From assembly GCA_018676675.1 (NCBI GenBank), contig JABHEG010000042.1, positions 186,001-250,000 of the forward strand: a DNA stretch of 64,000 bases, in the 5' to 3' direction. The notes under the pieces are model-generated. The model was not told the DNA's origin. It did no database searches and saw only the letters and a list, made by a program, of their open reading frames with translations. Made by a program: the position numbers and the translations under genes. Numbering within the stretch: the stretch's first letter is position 1; each line of letters opens with the position of its first letter. Shown piece after piece: positions 25,595 to 33,908 of this stretch. This DNA is from Lentisphaerota bacterium. Its GTDB lineage: Bacteria; Verrucomicrobiota; Lentisphaeria; Oligosphaerales; JABHEG01.

Positions 25595-25749
25595 CTCGCG
25601 TGGAGGGCCACGCGAGGTACTTAGGTCTCTTCCAGCATTGCGAATGGCAAAGCCCTGCTGTCGGAGGGCGCGTTTGCCTTGACAGAGCTGCGACTCGCGG
25701 GAGCGGTGCTCGAGCACCGTCGTCGTGTGATGACCGCTCCCGCCAGTCG
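25595..25749. repeat. Cluster of strong palindromes upstream of the LamG-barrel gene
   Basis: First a perfect 9-bp stem, CTCGCGTGG-AGGG-CCACGCGAG (25595-25616). Then a compound palindrome: GCGACT.GCGGGAGCGGT (25690-25707) pairs with ACCGCTCCCGC.AGTCGC (25733-25750) over 17 bp with one mismatch, and encloses a perfect 16-base palindrome CGGTGCTCGAGCACCG (25704-25719). The arms allow alternative foldings. The stretch between 25270 and 25806 has no convincing gene; together with repeat copy B these structures fill most of it. Confidence 0.55.
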
Positions 25750-25806
25750 CGCATGCGTCAGTCGCGGCTCAGACGGGTGTTTCCAGAAAACGTAAGGATA
25801 TGACAC

Positions 25807-28236
25807 ATGATGCGTAACGTAGTGATGACCGGTTTGTCTCTGGCGGCGATCGGCAGCTTTGCCGGTGCGTGTCGCGCTGACGTCCCGCAACCGCTTCTGA
25901 GGCTCGCTTTCGGGGATGGCCTGGTCAATACGGGCGTGCTCGGCGGAATGGCACAGACAGAGGAGTATGCCCCTAATCAGGGGCCGGTGCTCGGGCCGAG
26001 CCAGCGCGGGACCTGCCTGCATCAGTTGCGCGCTTCACGACCGGGAGGGCCTGGGCGCACACCGGCAGGAGGATCCGTCGTCTTTCCCGGTGAAGGGCTG
26101 AATGACTTGGAGGAAGTGACTCTGGTGGTTTGGTTCCGCCCGGAAGGCACGAACCGAATCGCTCGGGTGATGTACTTCTCCAATCAGTGGGACATTTTCG
26201 TTTCCGGATCGCGTATTGGGTTCAACTCACGACATGATGGGAAAGACCAGCATCGATCTTCGCCAAAGGACTCGTCTCTGGTCAAAGATCGCCAGTGGAA
26301 CGCCGTTGCCATCACTCATGATCGGAGCCAGGGGACGGCCATGCTCTACCACGCACTCCTTGGGGGAACTGTACGTGAGGTCACCGAGTGGAGCGGGATT
26401 CCTGTGCCGGATTCCGGAACAGGACCTGTGCAGATCGGCAACCTGGAACAGATTCGGCCTTTCCGTGGGGCTATCGACAACGTCCAGGTCTATGACAAGG
26501 TGTTGACCACGAAGCAGATTTCAACTCTTCTTCAGAGCGAAGGGAGGAAGGCGGCGACTCTCGATCAGTCGGCTGGCGGGATGCCGGCACTCCCTGTGCA
26601 TTTTGCACATGGTGATGTGCTGTTGTCCACCCGGAGTAAACGCAAGAACTCGCCTGAGACGATCCGCAGCTTCCGGCCCGATCGGATCATGTGGTGTTAT
26701 TCGCACGACCCTGCGTACATCGCGGACTGTCGTGCCGAAGGAATCGAGTCTTTTCAGAGCGCAATCAACTCCATTGCCGGGACGACTGAACCCGAGGCCC
26801 AGGCGCTGGATCTGGACGGCAACCCGGTGGTGGCCCCCTGGATGGTCGCCTTCAACCGGGAGAAGCCATGGTATTGGGGGTGCAATAACCGGCCTCGGTT
26901 CCTGGAACACAGTGTGGAACGAGCCACCAAAGCCCTGAAAGCCGGGGCTGACTGGATTCAGTTTGATGATTGGTCCATGATCGTCCATGCTCATTCTTGG
27001 GGCGGCGCGTGTTTCTGCGACGACTGCATGGTGGCCTTCCGGGACTATCTGTCAGGCGAGATCCCGGAGGGAGAATTGCAGGGGATGGGAATCACGGACG
27101 TTGAGTCCTTCGACTATCTGGCGTTTCTCAAGAGGCAGCACGGGATTGGTGATGCGGCCACCTACAAAGCCAAGCGTGGCGGCCTGGTGACTACGGCGGT
27201 CTTTGAGCGTTTTCAGCGACTCTCCGTGCGTCGTTTCTTCAAGGAACTACGTCGCCGTCTCGATGCGGTACGCGGGGGAGTTGTCCCGCTCTCGCTGAAT
27301 GCGACGTTCTACCATCCCTCCCAGAAGTCCAACTACATGGCGGATATCGTGGACTTCCTACAGGGCGAGACGTGGCACATGGGGTTGGTGGATTTGGCGA
27401 TTCCTGCCAAGACCGCTGAAGCCATCGGCACGTGGCAGGTGTTTGTGCCCAAACCTCGTGAACTGCGCACAGCACGTCGGGCGATCGCAGCAAGCTACGC
27501 GTTGGGGCAGTTGATGCTGATTCCGTGGGACATGTACATGGGCAGTGATGCTACGGGGATACGACCACGTTACTACGGGACGCCGGAGCAGTATGGTGAT
27601 CTGTTTGCCTTCGCGAAGGACAACGGGACGTTGCTGGACGGGTTTGAGACCTGTTCGTGGGCTGCGGTACTCGTGGATCTCGACAACTATGACAAGAACC
27701 GCACCCGCAGCATCTGTGAGCGCCTGTTCAAAGCCCAAATTCCTTTCCGGTTCGTGCCGGTTGGCGCATCGTTCTACCCGATAGCTCTTGACTTTGCGGC
27801 CTTGGAGAACGCGCAGGTAGTCGTGGTGGCCTGCTCACGGGAGCACCTGTCCGTGCCCTGTCTGGAGGCCCTTCGGGACTTGGCGGAGACAGCGCCGGTC
27901 TTTTCTGATTCAGAGCTGGCTGCAGGTGATCTGGAAGCCTACAGCCCATTGGCCGTATGGGGACCTGAAGGCATTGTGCTCTTGCCTCGCGCCCCACGGG
28001 ATCCGGAGGGCGCGAAGCTCGCGTTGCATGTTCTCAATCGCACCAGTCTGGCTCAAGTGAGCTGGCCTTCAGTGCTGATTCGCAAGCCGGGCCTTGGTCG
28101 TCCGATCGCCAAGGCCGTCTGGCACGCGCCTGGCCGGGATCCGACCGATCTGCAGATCGAAGAACACGTCGAGGGAACGCGACTGATCATTCCGAGCCTG
28201 GGAATTTGGGGGATTGTGGAATTGACGCTGGAGTGA
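25807..28236 (+). CDS. Exported LamG plus glycosidase-like TIM-barrel protein
   Basis: 809 residues, signal peptide (MTGLSLAAIGSFAGACRA). Residues about 75-240 are a LamG/concanavalin domain (EVTLVVWFRPEG, QWNAVAITHD, AIDNVQVYDKVL). Residues about 265-700 form a GH42/clan-A-like barrel: HDPAYIADCRAEGIES, WIQFDDWSMIVHAHSW with D/D candidates, then ACFCDDCMVAF, a C-x-C-x2-C metal-like motif common in this kind of hypothetical glycosidase. A C-terminal beta domain ends the protein. Role inferred: extracellular glycan processing. AAGGA lies about 8 bases before ATG 25807. Convergent with the Lrp gene, 25 bases away. Confidence 0.68.
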   Translation: MMRNVVMTGLSLAAIGSFAGACRADVPQPLLRLAFGDGLVNTGVLGGMAQTEEYAPNQGPVLGPSQRGTCLHQLRASRPGGPGRTPAGGSVVFPGEGLNDLEEVTLVVWFRPEGTNRIARVMYFSNQWDIFVSGSRIGFNSRHDGKDQHRSSPKDSSLVKDRQWNAVAITHDRSQGTAMLYHALLGGTVREVTEWSGIPVPDSGTGPVQIGNLEQIRPFRGAIDNVQVYDKVLTTKQISTLLQSEGRKAATLDQSAGGMPALPVHFAHGDVLLSTRSKRKNSPETIRSFRPDRIMWCYSHDPAYIADCRAEGIESFQSAINSIAGTTEPEAQALDLDGNPVVAPWMVAFNREKPWYWGCNNRPRFLEHSVERATKALKAGADWIQFDDWSMIVHAHSWGGACFCDDCMVAFRDYLSGEIPEGELQGMGITDVESFDYLAFLKRQHGIGDAATYKAKRGGLVTTAVFERFQRLSVRRFFKELRRRLDAVRGGVVPLSLNATFYHPSQKSNYMADIVDFLQGETWHMGLVDLAIPAKTAEAIGTWQVFVPKPRELRTARRAIAASYALGQLMLIPWDMYMGSDATGIRPRYYGTPEQYGDLFAFAKDNGTLLDGFETCSWAAVLVDLDNYDKNRTRSICERLFKAQIPFRFVPVGASFYPIALDFAALENAQVVVVACSREHLSVPCLEALRDLAETAPVFSDSELAAGDLEAYSPLAVWGPEGIVLLPRAPRDPEGAKLALHVLNRTSLAQVSWPSVLIRKPGLGRPIAKAVWHAPGRDPTDLQIEEHVEGTRLIIPSLGIWGIVELTLE

Positions 28237-28261
28237 GTCCGGCGGCAGGAAGATGTTGCCC

Positions 28262-28699
28262 CTACACCCACTTGTTGAACCCCTCCATCACCATAAAACT
28301 CTCGGTCGAGGTGATCGAACCGACTTTGGCCAGATGGTCGCTGATGAACGAGATCATTGCGTGGGGTGGAGCCAGAACCTCGATGATGAGATCGTATCGC
28401 CCTGAGACAATGGACACGGCCTTCACGAATGGCAGGTCAGCCACAGCCCTCGCCGTACGCCTGAGGTCTTTGCTCAGTGCGATCTTCGCAGCGATAAAGA
28501 CAAGCTGATTGCCGGGATCAGTGTTCGGGTTTGCCAACCCTTTGATTCGCAGTTGGTCGCTCTCCGTGAGTTTCCGGATCCGGTTTCGGATCGTGCCTTC
28601 TGAGACCGCCAACTGAGCGGCGATCTCGCTGTTTGTTGTTCGCCCGTCTTTGCCCAGAATCGCGGCGATCTTTCGGTCCAGTTCATCCAGCTCCCTCAT
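28262..28699 (-). CDS. Lrp/AsnC-family transcriptional regulator
   Basis: 145 residues. An N-terminal winged helix-turn-helix (LDRKIAAILGKDGRTTNSEIA then EGTIRNRIRKLTE, residues 5-50) is followed by a RAM ligand-binding domain (SIVSGRYDLIIEVLAP). Family members sense amino acids as octamers and control their metabolism. Its ATG overlaps the stop of the alanine dehydrogenase gene (ATGA, 28696-28699), so it is translated with it, like the ald-aldR pairs of actinobacteria, and probably senses alanine or a related amino acid. Confidence 0.9.
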   Translation of the reverse strand: MRELDELDRKIAAILGKDGRTTNSEIAAQLAVSEGTIRNRIRKLTESDQLRIKGLANPNTDPGNQLVFIAAKIALSKDLRRTARAVADLPFVKAVSIVSGRYDLIIEVLAPPHAMISFISDHLAKVGSITSTESFMVMEGFNKWV

Positions 28700-29790
28700 C
28701 CATCCTCCCCCGCCTGCATGGCTTCAGCAACGGCTGCATTCGTCAGTTTTCCGTGGTGTGTATTCAGCCCGCCGCGGATGGCCGCCGACTGTGCCGCAGC
28801 TGCCTCGATGCCTTCGTTTGCGATGAGAAGGCCGTACCGGTTGGTGACGCTGGTCAACGCGCGGGTCGAGCTCAGAGAGACGGCTCCTGGCATGTTGGCG
28901 ACACAGTAGTGAACAACACCGTCCACCATGAAGATCGGATCCGAGTGGTAGGTAGCCTTGGTTGTCTCGCAACACCCCCCCTGATCAACGGCTACATCAA
29001 CGATCACCGCCCCCTTCTTCATGATGGTCAGGTGTTCTCTCCGGACGAGTTTGGGGGCGGCAGCGCCCGGAATCAAGACGGCTCCGATGACGACATCGGC
29101 TTCCCGAAGGGACTCCTCGATGTTGGCCTCGTTGGAATACAGTGTGGTAATTCTGCCGCCAAAGATGTCATCCAGGTAAGCGAGCCGTTGAGCCGAGAGA
29201 TCCAGGATGGTGACCTCGGCTCCGATCCCGACCGCGATCTTGCAGGCGTTCGTACCCACTGTTCCTCCGCCCAGGATCACGACTTTTCCTCGAGGGATGC
29301 CGGGAACACCACCCAGCAGGACGCCTTCGCCACCGTACGTCTTCTCCAGGTACTTGGCGCCTTCCTGGACCGAGAGTCGGCCGGCGATTTCGGACATCGG
29401 TCTGAGCAAGGGGAGGGATCTGTCGTCTTCCATCACCGTCTCGTAAGCGACTCCAGACACGCCTCGTGCGAGGAGGACCTCGGTCAGTGGCCGGTTGGCA
29501 GCCAGATGCAGGTATGTGTAGAGAATCTGGCCTTCCCTCAAGAGGTCATACTCGGCGTCGAGGGGTTCCTTGACCTTGATCACCATCTCGGCTTTCCCGA
29601 AGACCGTCTCTCTATCACGCAGATCGCAGCCGGCGTTGGCGTAGTCGGTATCCCCAAACCCCGAGCCTTCCCCAGCTCCCTTCTCAACCAGCACCGTATG
29701 GCCTGCCTGGAGATACTCCCTGGCACTGCCCGGCGTCAGTCCCACACGGTATTCCTCCTTCTTGATCTCACGAGCCAAGCCGATGATCAT
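28696..29790 (-). CDS. ald: Alanine dehydrogenase
   Basis: 364 residues. Catalyses the NAD-dependent interconversion of L-alanine with pyruvate and ammonia. Substrate residues R15 (EEYRVGLTP), K74 (IKVKEP) and catalytic H95 (YLHLA) are present; the Rossmann motif VVILGGGTVGTNA lies near 168-180. Length matches Mycobacterium and Bacillus Ald (about 370). It forms a coupled two-gene operon with the Lrp regulator. A candidate Lrp-type inverted repeat lies 72-96 bases upstream of its ATG. Confidence 0.95.
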   Translation of the reverse strand: MIIGLAREIKKEEYRVGLTPGSAREYLQAGHTVLVEKGAGEGSGFGDTDYANAGCDLRDRETVFGKAEMVIKVKEPLDAEYDLLREGQILYTYLHLAANRPLTEVLLARGVSGVAYETVMEDDRSLPLLRPMSEIAGRLSVQEGAKYLEKTYGGEGVLLGGVPGIPRGKVVILGGGTVGTNACKIAVGIGAEVTILDLSAQRLAYLDDIFGGRITTLYSNEANIEESLREADVVIGAVLIPGAAAPKLVRREHLTIMKKGAVIVDVAVDQGGCCETTKATYHSDPIFMVDGVVHYCVANMPGAVSLSSTRALTSVTNRYGLLIANEGIEAAAAQSAAIRGGLNTHHGKLTNAAVAEAMQAGEDG

Positions 29791-29861
29791 GGACGTTCCT
29801 CCATCCTTCTGAATCCGTTGCTTCCTGATGACGCTCCATGGACTGAATGAGCACCTATGGG

Positions 29862-29886
29862 AATCTATGGCTGCGATAAATAGATT
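29862..29886. promoter_or_regulatory. Candidate Lrp-type operator upstream of ald
   Basis: Perfect inverted repeat AATCTAT (29862-29868), 11 bases, ATAGATT (29880-29886), in an AT-rich patch of an otherwise GC-rich gap. It is placed 72-96 bases before the ald ATG, where the promoter should be. A weak minus-strand -10, TAGATT, lies inside the left arm. Spacing and half-site size suit a dimeric Lrp/AsnC site; the adjacent regulator gene is the likely ligand. Confidence 0.5.
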
Positions 29887-30071
29887 GAAAGGGTGTTCCG
29901 GCTGCGAAATACGTAGAAGGAGTCACCCGGTCGAGCCTCCACAGTTCAGAGCCCATGAATAAGGGACTCCTAACTGCGAGCCGGAACAGGGATATGGGCG
30001 TATATTCGCACCGGCATTCAGATGTGGGCCATGACCACTCATTGGCACAGTGCATAAAGGGACATGTAACG

Positions 30072-30830
30072 ATGGCAAAGCCGATTTCTGTTCAGCTCTA
30101 TTCACTACGTGAAGAGGCCAAGACCGATTTCCCCGGGGTGTTACGTCGGGTTGCGGAGATTGGCTACAAGGGCGTCGAGCCGGCCGGATTCAATGGGCTC
30201 AGTCCCCAGGAGTTCAAGACGATTGTCTCTGATCTGGGAATGGTGGTGTCGTCAAGCCATGGTCCGGCTGCGACAAAGGACTCACTGAACGAGGTGATTG
30301 AGGCGGCTGGGATTCTCGAAATGGATCTGGTTTGCCGCGGCTTCGGCCCGGATGCATTCAAGGACCTGGACGTGATTAAGCGCACAGCCGACGAGATCAA
30401 TGAGCTCATTCCGCCACTGAAGGCGGCGGGACTCAATCTCTTCATGCACAACCATTACTGGGAGTTTGCCCCGGTTGGCGATCGCTTGGCGTACGACCAT
30501 TTTGCCGAGATGTGCCCGGACGTGCTCTTCGAACTCGATACATACTGGTCATCGAACTTTGGGGCGAACGATCCGGCTGAACAGGTCGCCAAATTCAGAG
30601 ATCGGATTCCCCTGCTTCACATCAAAGATGGTCCGCTGGTCAAGGGCGAGCCCATGGTCGCAGCTGGTGCCGGAAAGATGGATTTCCCGAGCGTCCTTGC
30701 CGCGGCTAATCCGGACGTGTTGCGCTGGGTGATCGTTGAACTGGACGCTTGTGCAACGGACATGTTCACCGCTGTCGAAGAGAGCTACAACTATCTGGTT
30801 GAGAGCGGCCTTGGCGAAGGCAATGCGTAG
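30072..30830 (+). CDS. Sugar phosphate isomerase/epimerase (xylose isomerase-like TIM barrel)
   Basis: 252 residues, cytoplasmic. A TIM-barrel of the AP-endonuclease-2/IolE superfamily: SVQLYSLREEAKTDF at the first strand, IGYKGVEPAGF, LVCRGFG, FMHNHYWEF, FELDTYWSSNFG, LLHIKDG and VIVELD carry the E, D, H and E ligands for a divalent metal. Members isomerise, epimerise or dehydrate ketoses, inosose and uronate-like compounds; the exact substrate is open. ATG 30072 opens the fold; an upstream in-frame ATG at 29955 adds an unrelated stretch. The GH4 gene follows after 48 bases, so a sugar operon is likely. Confidence 0.82.
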   Translation: MAKPISVQLYSLREEAKTDFPGVLRRVAEIGYKGVEPAGFNGLSPQEFKTIVSDLGMVVSSSHGPAATKDSLNEVIEAAGILEMDLVCRGFGPDAFKDLDVIKRTADEINELIPPLKAAGLNLFMHNHYWEFAPVGDRLAYDHFAEMCPDVLFELDTYWSSNFGANDPAEQVAKFRDRIPLLHIKDGPLVKGEPMVAAGAGKMDFPSVLAAANPDVLRWVIVELDACATDMFTAVEESYNYLVESGLGEGNA

Positions 30831-30878
30831 AGCACCCGTGCGGGTAGGGCAAACGGAGAGCGACTGAAGGAATACGAC

Positions 30879-32213
30879 ATGCCAAAGATTGTGTTCATTG
30901 GTGCGGGCAGCGGGTTCGGTGGAAGGTCCTTCGCGGACATCCTCTCGTTTGAGGAACTGCGCGATTCAGAGATCGTTCTCGTCGACATCAATCCGGAGAA
31001 CCTTGGGCCGGTTGAGGCGTATTGCCGGAAGATCGTTGATGCCTATGACGCACCAACGCGCGTCTCGACGGCGAGCGATTGGCGGGACGGTGTGCTTGAG
31101 GGGGCTGACTACGTGATGACTTCCTTCGCGCAGGGCGGCCCGGCATATCGTGGTGTCCCGTTCCACTATGAAATCACGATTCCGAGGAAATACGGCATCC
31201 ATCAAGGTGTGGCTGATACGGCGGGCATGGGCGGTGTGTTCCGCGCGTTTCGTTGTGCCCCGGAGTTGATCGCGATTGGCAAGGATATGGAGCAACGGTG
31301 CCCCGGGGCCTATATGCTCAACTACGTGAATCCCATGTCCATGCTTACACGCACCCTCAATTTCGCTTGTCCGGGCATCAACATGCTCGGGCTTTGCCAC
31401 AACATTCAGTACGGCATTCGCGATGTGGCGCGCTGGATCGGCTGCAGCCACAAGGAACTGCGGTACACGGCGGCCGGGGTCAATCACATGGACTGGTTCC
31501 TGACCATCGAGTACCTCGACGGTCGGAATGCCTACCCGGACCTGCTCCGGGCAGCGGAAGACAACGAGAACATCTATCGCTCTCGCGCAGTCCAGTTCGA
31601 GCTACTCAAGACGTTCGACTACTTTACGACTGAGTCGAGTCGCCATTGCGCCGAGTATCTGCCCTATTTTAACCCTCGCCAAGCGGACCGCGAGGCTGTG
31701 TTCCTGCCCGAACGGGAGACGGAGGCGGAGGTGGACATCACCGCACCGCGCTGGGCGCCGGACTCCGATCTTGTTCAGCAGACTGAAGGGCACAAGCCGC
31801 TCAAGTTGGACCGCTCGTTTGAGTACGGCATGCACATCATGCACGCTCTGGAGACCGATAACGTCTACCGCATGCACCTGAACGTGATCAACAACGGCTG
31901 TCTGGATAACTTCACCGATGACACCTGCGTTGAGGTCTGCTGTACAGTAGACAGGAACGGTGTGCATCCACACCGTGTTGGGAAGATGCCTGTACATCTC
32001 GCTGCGCTGTGTCACGGGCTTTCGGACATGCAGACCATGGCGAGCGATGCAATGCTTGAGCGTGACCTTCACAAAGCGTTCCAGGCCTGCTTGATCGACC
32101 CGACCACGGCCGCGAGCACCACTCCGGCCCGAATCAAAGAGTGTTTCGCCGAGTTGCTTGAAGCGGAACGCCCCTGGCTCGAGAAGGAATGGGGCGACCA
32201 GCTCGCGTTCTGA
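30879..32213 (+). CDS. Glycoside hydrolase family 4 (MelA/LplD type)
   Basis: 444 residues. GH4 enzymes use NAD+ and Mn2+ to cleave glycosides by an oxidation-elimination cycle. The NAD motif GAGSGFGG is at 8-15, the metal ligand C173 in GLCHNIQ and H203 in GVNHMDW; LNYVNPM at 147-153 is the family signature. The C-H-N and overall length fit the alpha-galactosidase / alpha-galacturonidase branch better than the 6-phosphoglucosidases, but the substrate cannot be settled. It is cytoplasmic and forms an operon with the sugar isomerase upstream, so it likely frees a sugar the isomerase then converts. A hairpin with a T run follows at 32223. Confidence 0.88.
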   Translation: MPKIVFIGAGSGFGGRSFADILSFEELRDSEIVLVDINPENLGPVEAYCRKIVDAYDAPTRVSTASDWRDGVLEGADYVMTSFAQGGPAYRGVPFHYEITIPRKYGIHQGVADTAGMGGVFRAFRCAPELIAIGKDMEQRCPGAYMLNYVNPMSMLTRTLNFACPGINMLGLCHNIQYGIRDVARWIGCSHKELRYTAAGVNHMDWFLTIEYLDGRNAYPDLLRAAEDNENIYRSRAVQFELLKTFDYFTTESSRHCAEYLPYFNPRQADREAVFLPERETEAEVDITAPRWAPDSDLVQQTEGHKPLKLDRSFEYGMHIMHALETDNVYRMHLNVINNGCLDNFTDDTCVEVCCTVDRNGVHPHRVGKMPVHLAALCHGLSDMQTMASDAMLERDLHKAFQACLIDPTTAASTTPARIKECFAELLEAERPWLEKEWGDQLAF

Positions 32214-32222
32214 GAATTCCGC

Positions 32223-32254
32223 GGGCCGGGGGGGGGAGCACTCGGCCCTGTTTT
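32223..32254 (+). terminator. Rho-independent-like terminator after GH4 gene
   Basis: GGGCCG (32223-32228), 14-base loop, CGGCCC (32243-32248), then TGTTTT. Only 9 bases after the GH4 stop. The loop is longer than usual and the T run short, so strength is uncertain. Confidence 0.45.
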
Positions 32255-32313
32255 CAGCACCATGTCCGTGATGCCGGCTACCATGTGTCATTGTTAACGT
32301 AGGAGAAGACTCC

Positions 32314-33774
32314 ATGCGCGTGCGACAGGCTTCTGCGACCATCCTCTGGCTGCTTCTCGGGGCAATGACCTGGGGGCAGGCTGCCTTTGAACCGGAACTG
32401 CGTCTGCGTGCCGTTACACTGCTGCGGAAAGGGATGGCGTCTGATGAGTTCTGGCCGAGCATGCACGCGGCCGAAGCGCTGACCGCAGCAGGTTTCGGGG
32501 CTTGCGTGATCTATGACCTGAAACCGCGCCTGGCGGTAGAGACCGATGATCAGAAGCGATGTGGTCTGAGCCGTGAAATCATGAGAGCAGGCGACTTGAG
32601 CCCACTGCCCGGGATGGTCAAGATTCTCACGGACCCCGATACGAGCGCTCCCGTACACGTTTGCGAGAGCCTGTTTAAAGTCCATCAGGTTGGCGACCTT
32701 GCCGCCATGCGCGCCCATCTGGCGAGTGAGACGACGAGTGAGGAACTGATGGCAGCGGCAGCACTGGCTCGATCCGGTCAGACGGCTGAACTGAAACGTG
32801 TCCGCGAACGGTTGTTGGCCCCGAACGACGAAACGACTCGTCGCATTGCCGCTTGGATTCTGGGGCAGATTGGTACGCGTGACGACTGGCCTGCCATTCA
32901 GCAGCTTGCGGAATCCGCAGAGGATCCGCTAGCCTCGAGTTTCGCCTGGAATGCACTGGCCAAGCTCGGGCATGAGCAAGCCCGAGAGCGCGTCTTTGCG
33001 AATCTCGCATCTGAAGACAAGACAATTCGCACGTATTCTGCCCAGACGCTCGGTGTGTGTGGAGGGGGCGCGGAGCTCGCCGCGCTGGCCAGTGCTCTCG
33101 GCGATACGAATCCCGACACTGCTATCCGGGCCGCTGAAGCCATCGTGCGTATCACCGGTCGCATGCTGGACCAGGACACCGATGGAGACTCAATCCCTGA
33201 CTGTGTTGAAGCGCTTCTTGGGACGCCTTCAGACGATGCAGAAGTGCTGACCCGGTACTATGAGGCCGCCCCCAAGGGGCCGGGGGCAGCTGACCCCGAA
33301 GCTCTCCCCGGTGAGATCGTCGGCGCCTGGTTTGGACATGTAGGTGGAGACCGCTACGTGTGGGTGTACGAGTTTGGCACCGCGCTGTCCGAACAGAACA
33401 CGGTCTTCCACGCCTATGCTCGACTGGATGAGGACGACAAAACCGGACGCCAGGGAGCCGAATTCGCTCAGGGTGTGGACGTGATGTACAGCTTCAAGGA
33501 CGCCCGCAGCGACCCGCGTGTTTTCGCAGAGTCGCTCCGCCGCAACCCCGGAGCTCCCATACGCGCCCTTGTGGCCGGGAGCCGGGCTTACGTCTGTGAC
33601 GATGTTACGGTCACACAGAAGGACGGGAACGCGGAGATCCGTGTACACCTGCTCAGTGAGCGTTACCCGAACGCCCGAACTGAGAAGAAAGTAGGGAAGG
33701 GAACCCCGCTCACAACCGTCTCCGCCCCCCTGCGGCCGGGGCGCGCGCTGCCCGCTCTATCCCGGAAACGATAG
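32314..33774 (+). CDS. Exported HEAT-repeat protein with calcium-binding-like motif
   Basis: 486 residues, signal peptide (TILWLLLGAMTWGQAA). Residues about 100-285 carry HEAT/PBS-lyase-like helical pairs (AAWILGQIGTRDDW, SFAWNALAKLGHEQA, YSAQTLGVCGGGAEL, AIRAAEAIVRITG). A DxDxDG-type loop, DQDTDGDSIPD, follows near 290 and resembles a thrombospondin type-3 or dockerin calcium site. The remaining 190 residues are a beta-rich domain of unknown kind (GEIVGAWFGHVGGDRYVWVYEFG). Function unknown; surface scaffold or binding protein is a reasonable guess. Upstream of, and in the same direction as, the 1386-residue protein, 134 bases away. Confidence 0.6.
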   Translation: MRVRQASATILWLLLGAMTWGQAAFEPELRLRAVTLLRKGMASDEFWPSMHAAEALTAAGFGACVIYDLKPRLAVETDDQKRCGLSREIMRAGDLSPLPGMVKILTDPDTSAPVHVCESLFKVHQVGDLAAMRAHLASETTSEELMAAAALARSGQTAELKRVRERLLAPNDETTRRIAAWILGQIGTRDDWPAIQQLAESAEDPLASSFAWNALAKLGHEQARERVFANLASEDKTIRTYSAQTLGVCGGGAELAALASALGDTNPDTAIRAAEAIVRITGRMLDQDTDGDSIPDCVEALLGTPSDDAEVLTRYYEAAPKGPGAADPEALPGEIVGAWFGHVGGDRYVWVYEFGTALSEQNTVFHAYARLDEDDKTGRQGAEFAQGVDVMYSFKDARSDPRVFAESLRRNPGAPIRALVAGSRAYVCDDVTVTQKDGNAEIRVHLLSERYPNARTEKKVGKGTPLTTVSAPLRPGRALPALSRKR

Positions 33775-33786
33775 AACGGCTCCCCC

Positions 33787-33828
33787 GTAGGCATTGAACA
33801 CCCCCGAGGTGATACAGCCCTTGCCTAC
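33787..33828. repeat. Inverted repeat in the gap after the HEAT-repeat gene
   Basis: GTAGGCA (33787-33793) pairs perfectly with TGCCTAC (33822-33828), and the flanking CCCC / GGGG extend it imperfectly. No T run follows, so it is more a palindrome than a terminator. It may still attenuate read-through into the next gene. Confidence 0.4.
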
Positions 33829-33908
33829 TCGGGGTAACGGCTGCGTTCTTCTGTCCCTATTCGGCCTGTCAGGTAGCCGGAGACGTAATAGCCACGGAGG
33901 AGGCCACA

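Noticed and set aside
25354..25803. 149-residue plus-strand frame between the two exported genes
   Set aside because: It mostly translates the dispersed repeat copy B and palindromes. The matching frame in copy A (11541-11683) does not keep the same protein, so it is not coding.
29955..30071. Longer N-terminus for the sugar isomerase starting at ATG 29955
   Set aside because: These 39 codons have no similarity to the fold and overlap the promoter gap of the divergent ald operon; ATG 30072 starts the first barrel strand.
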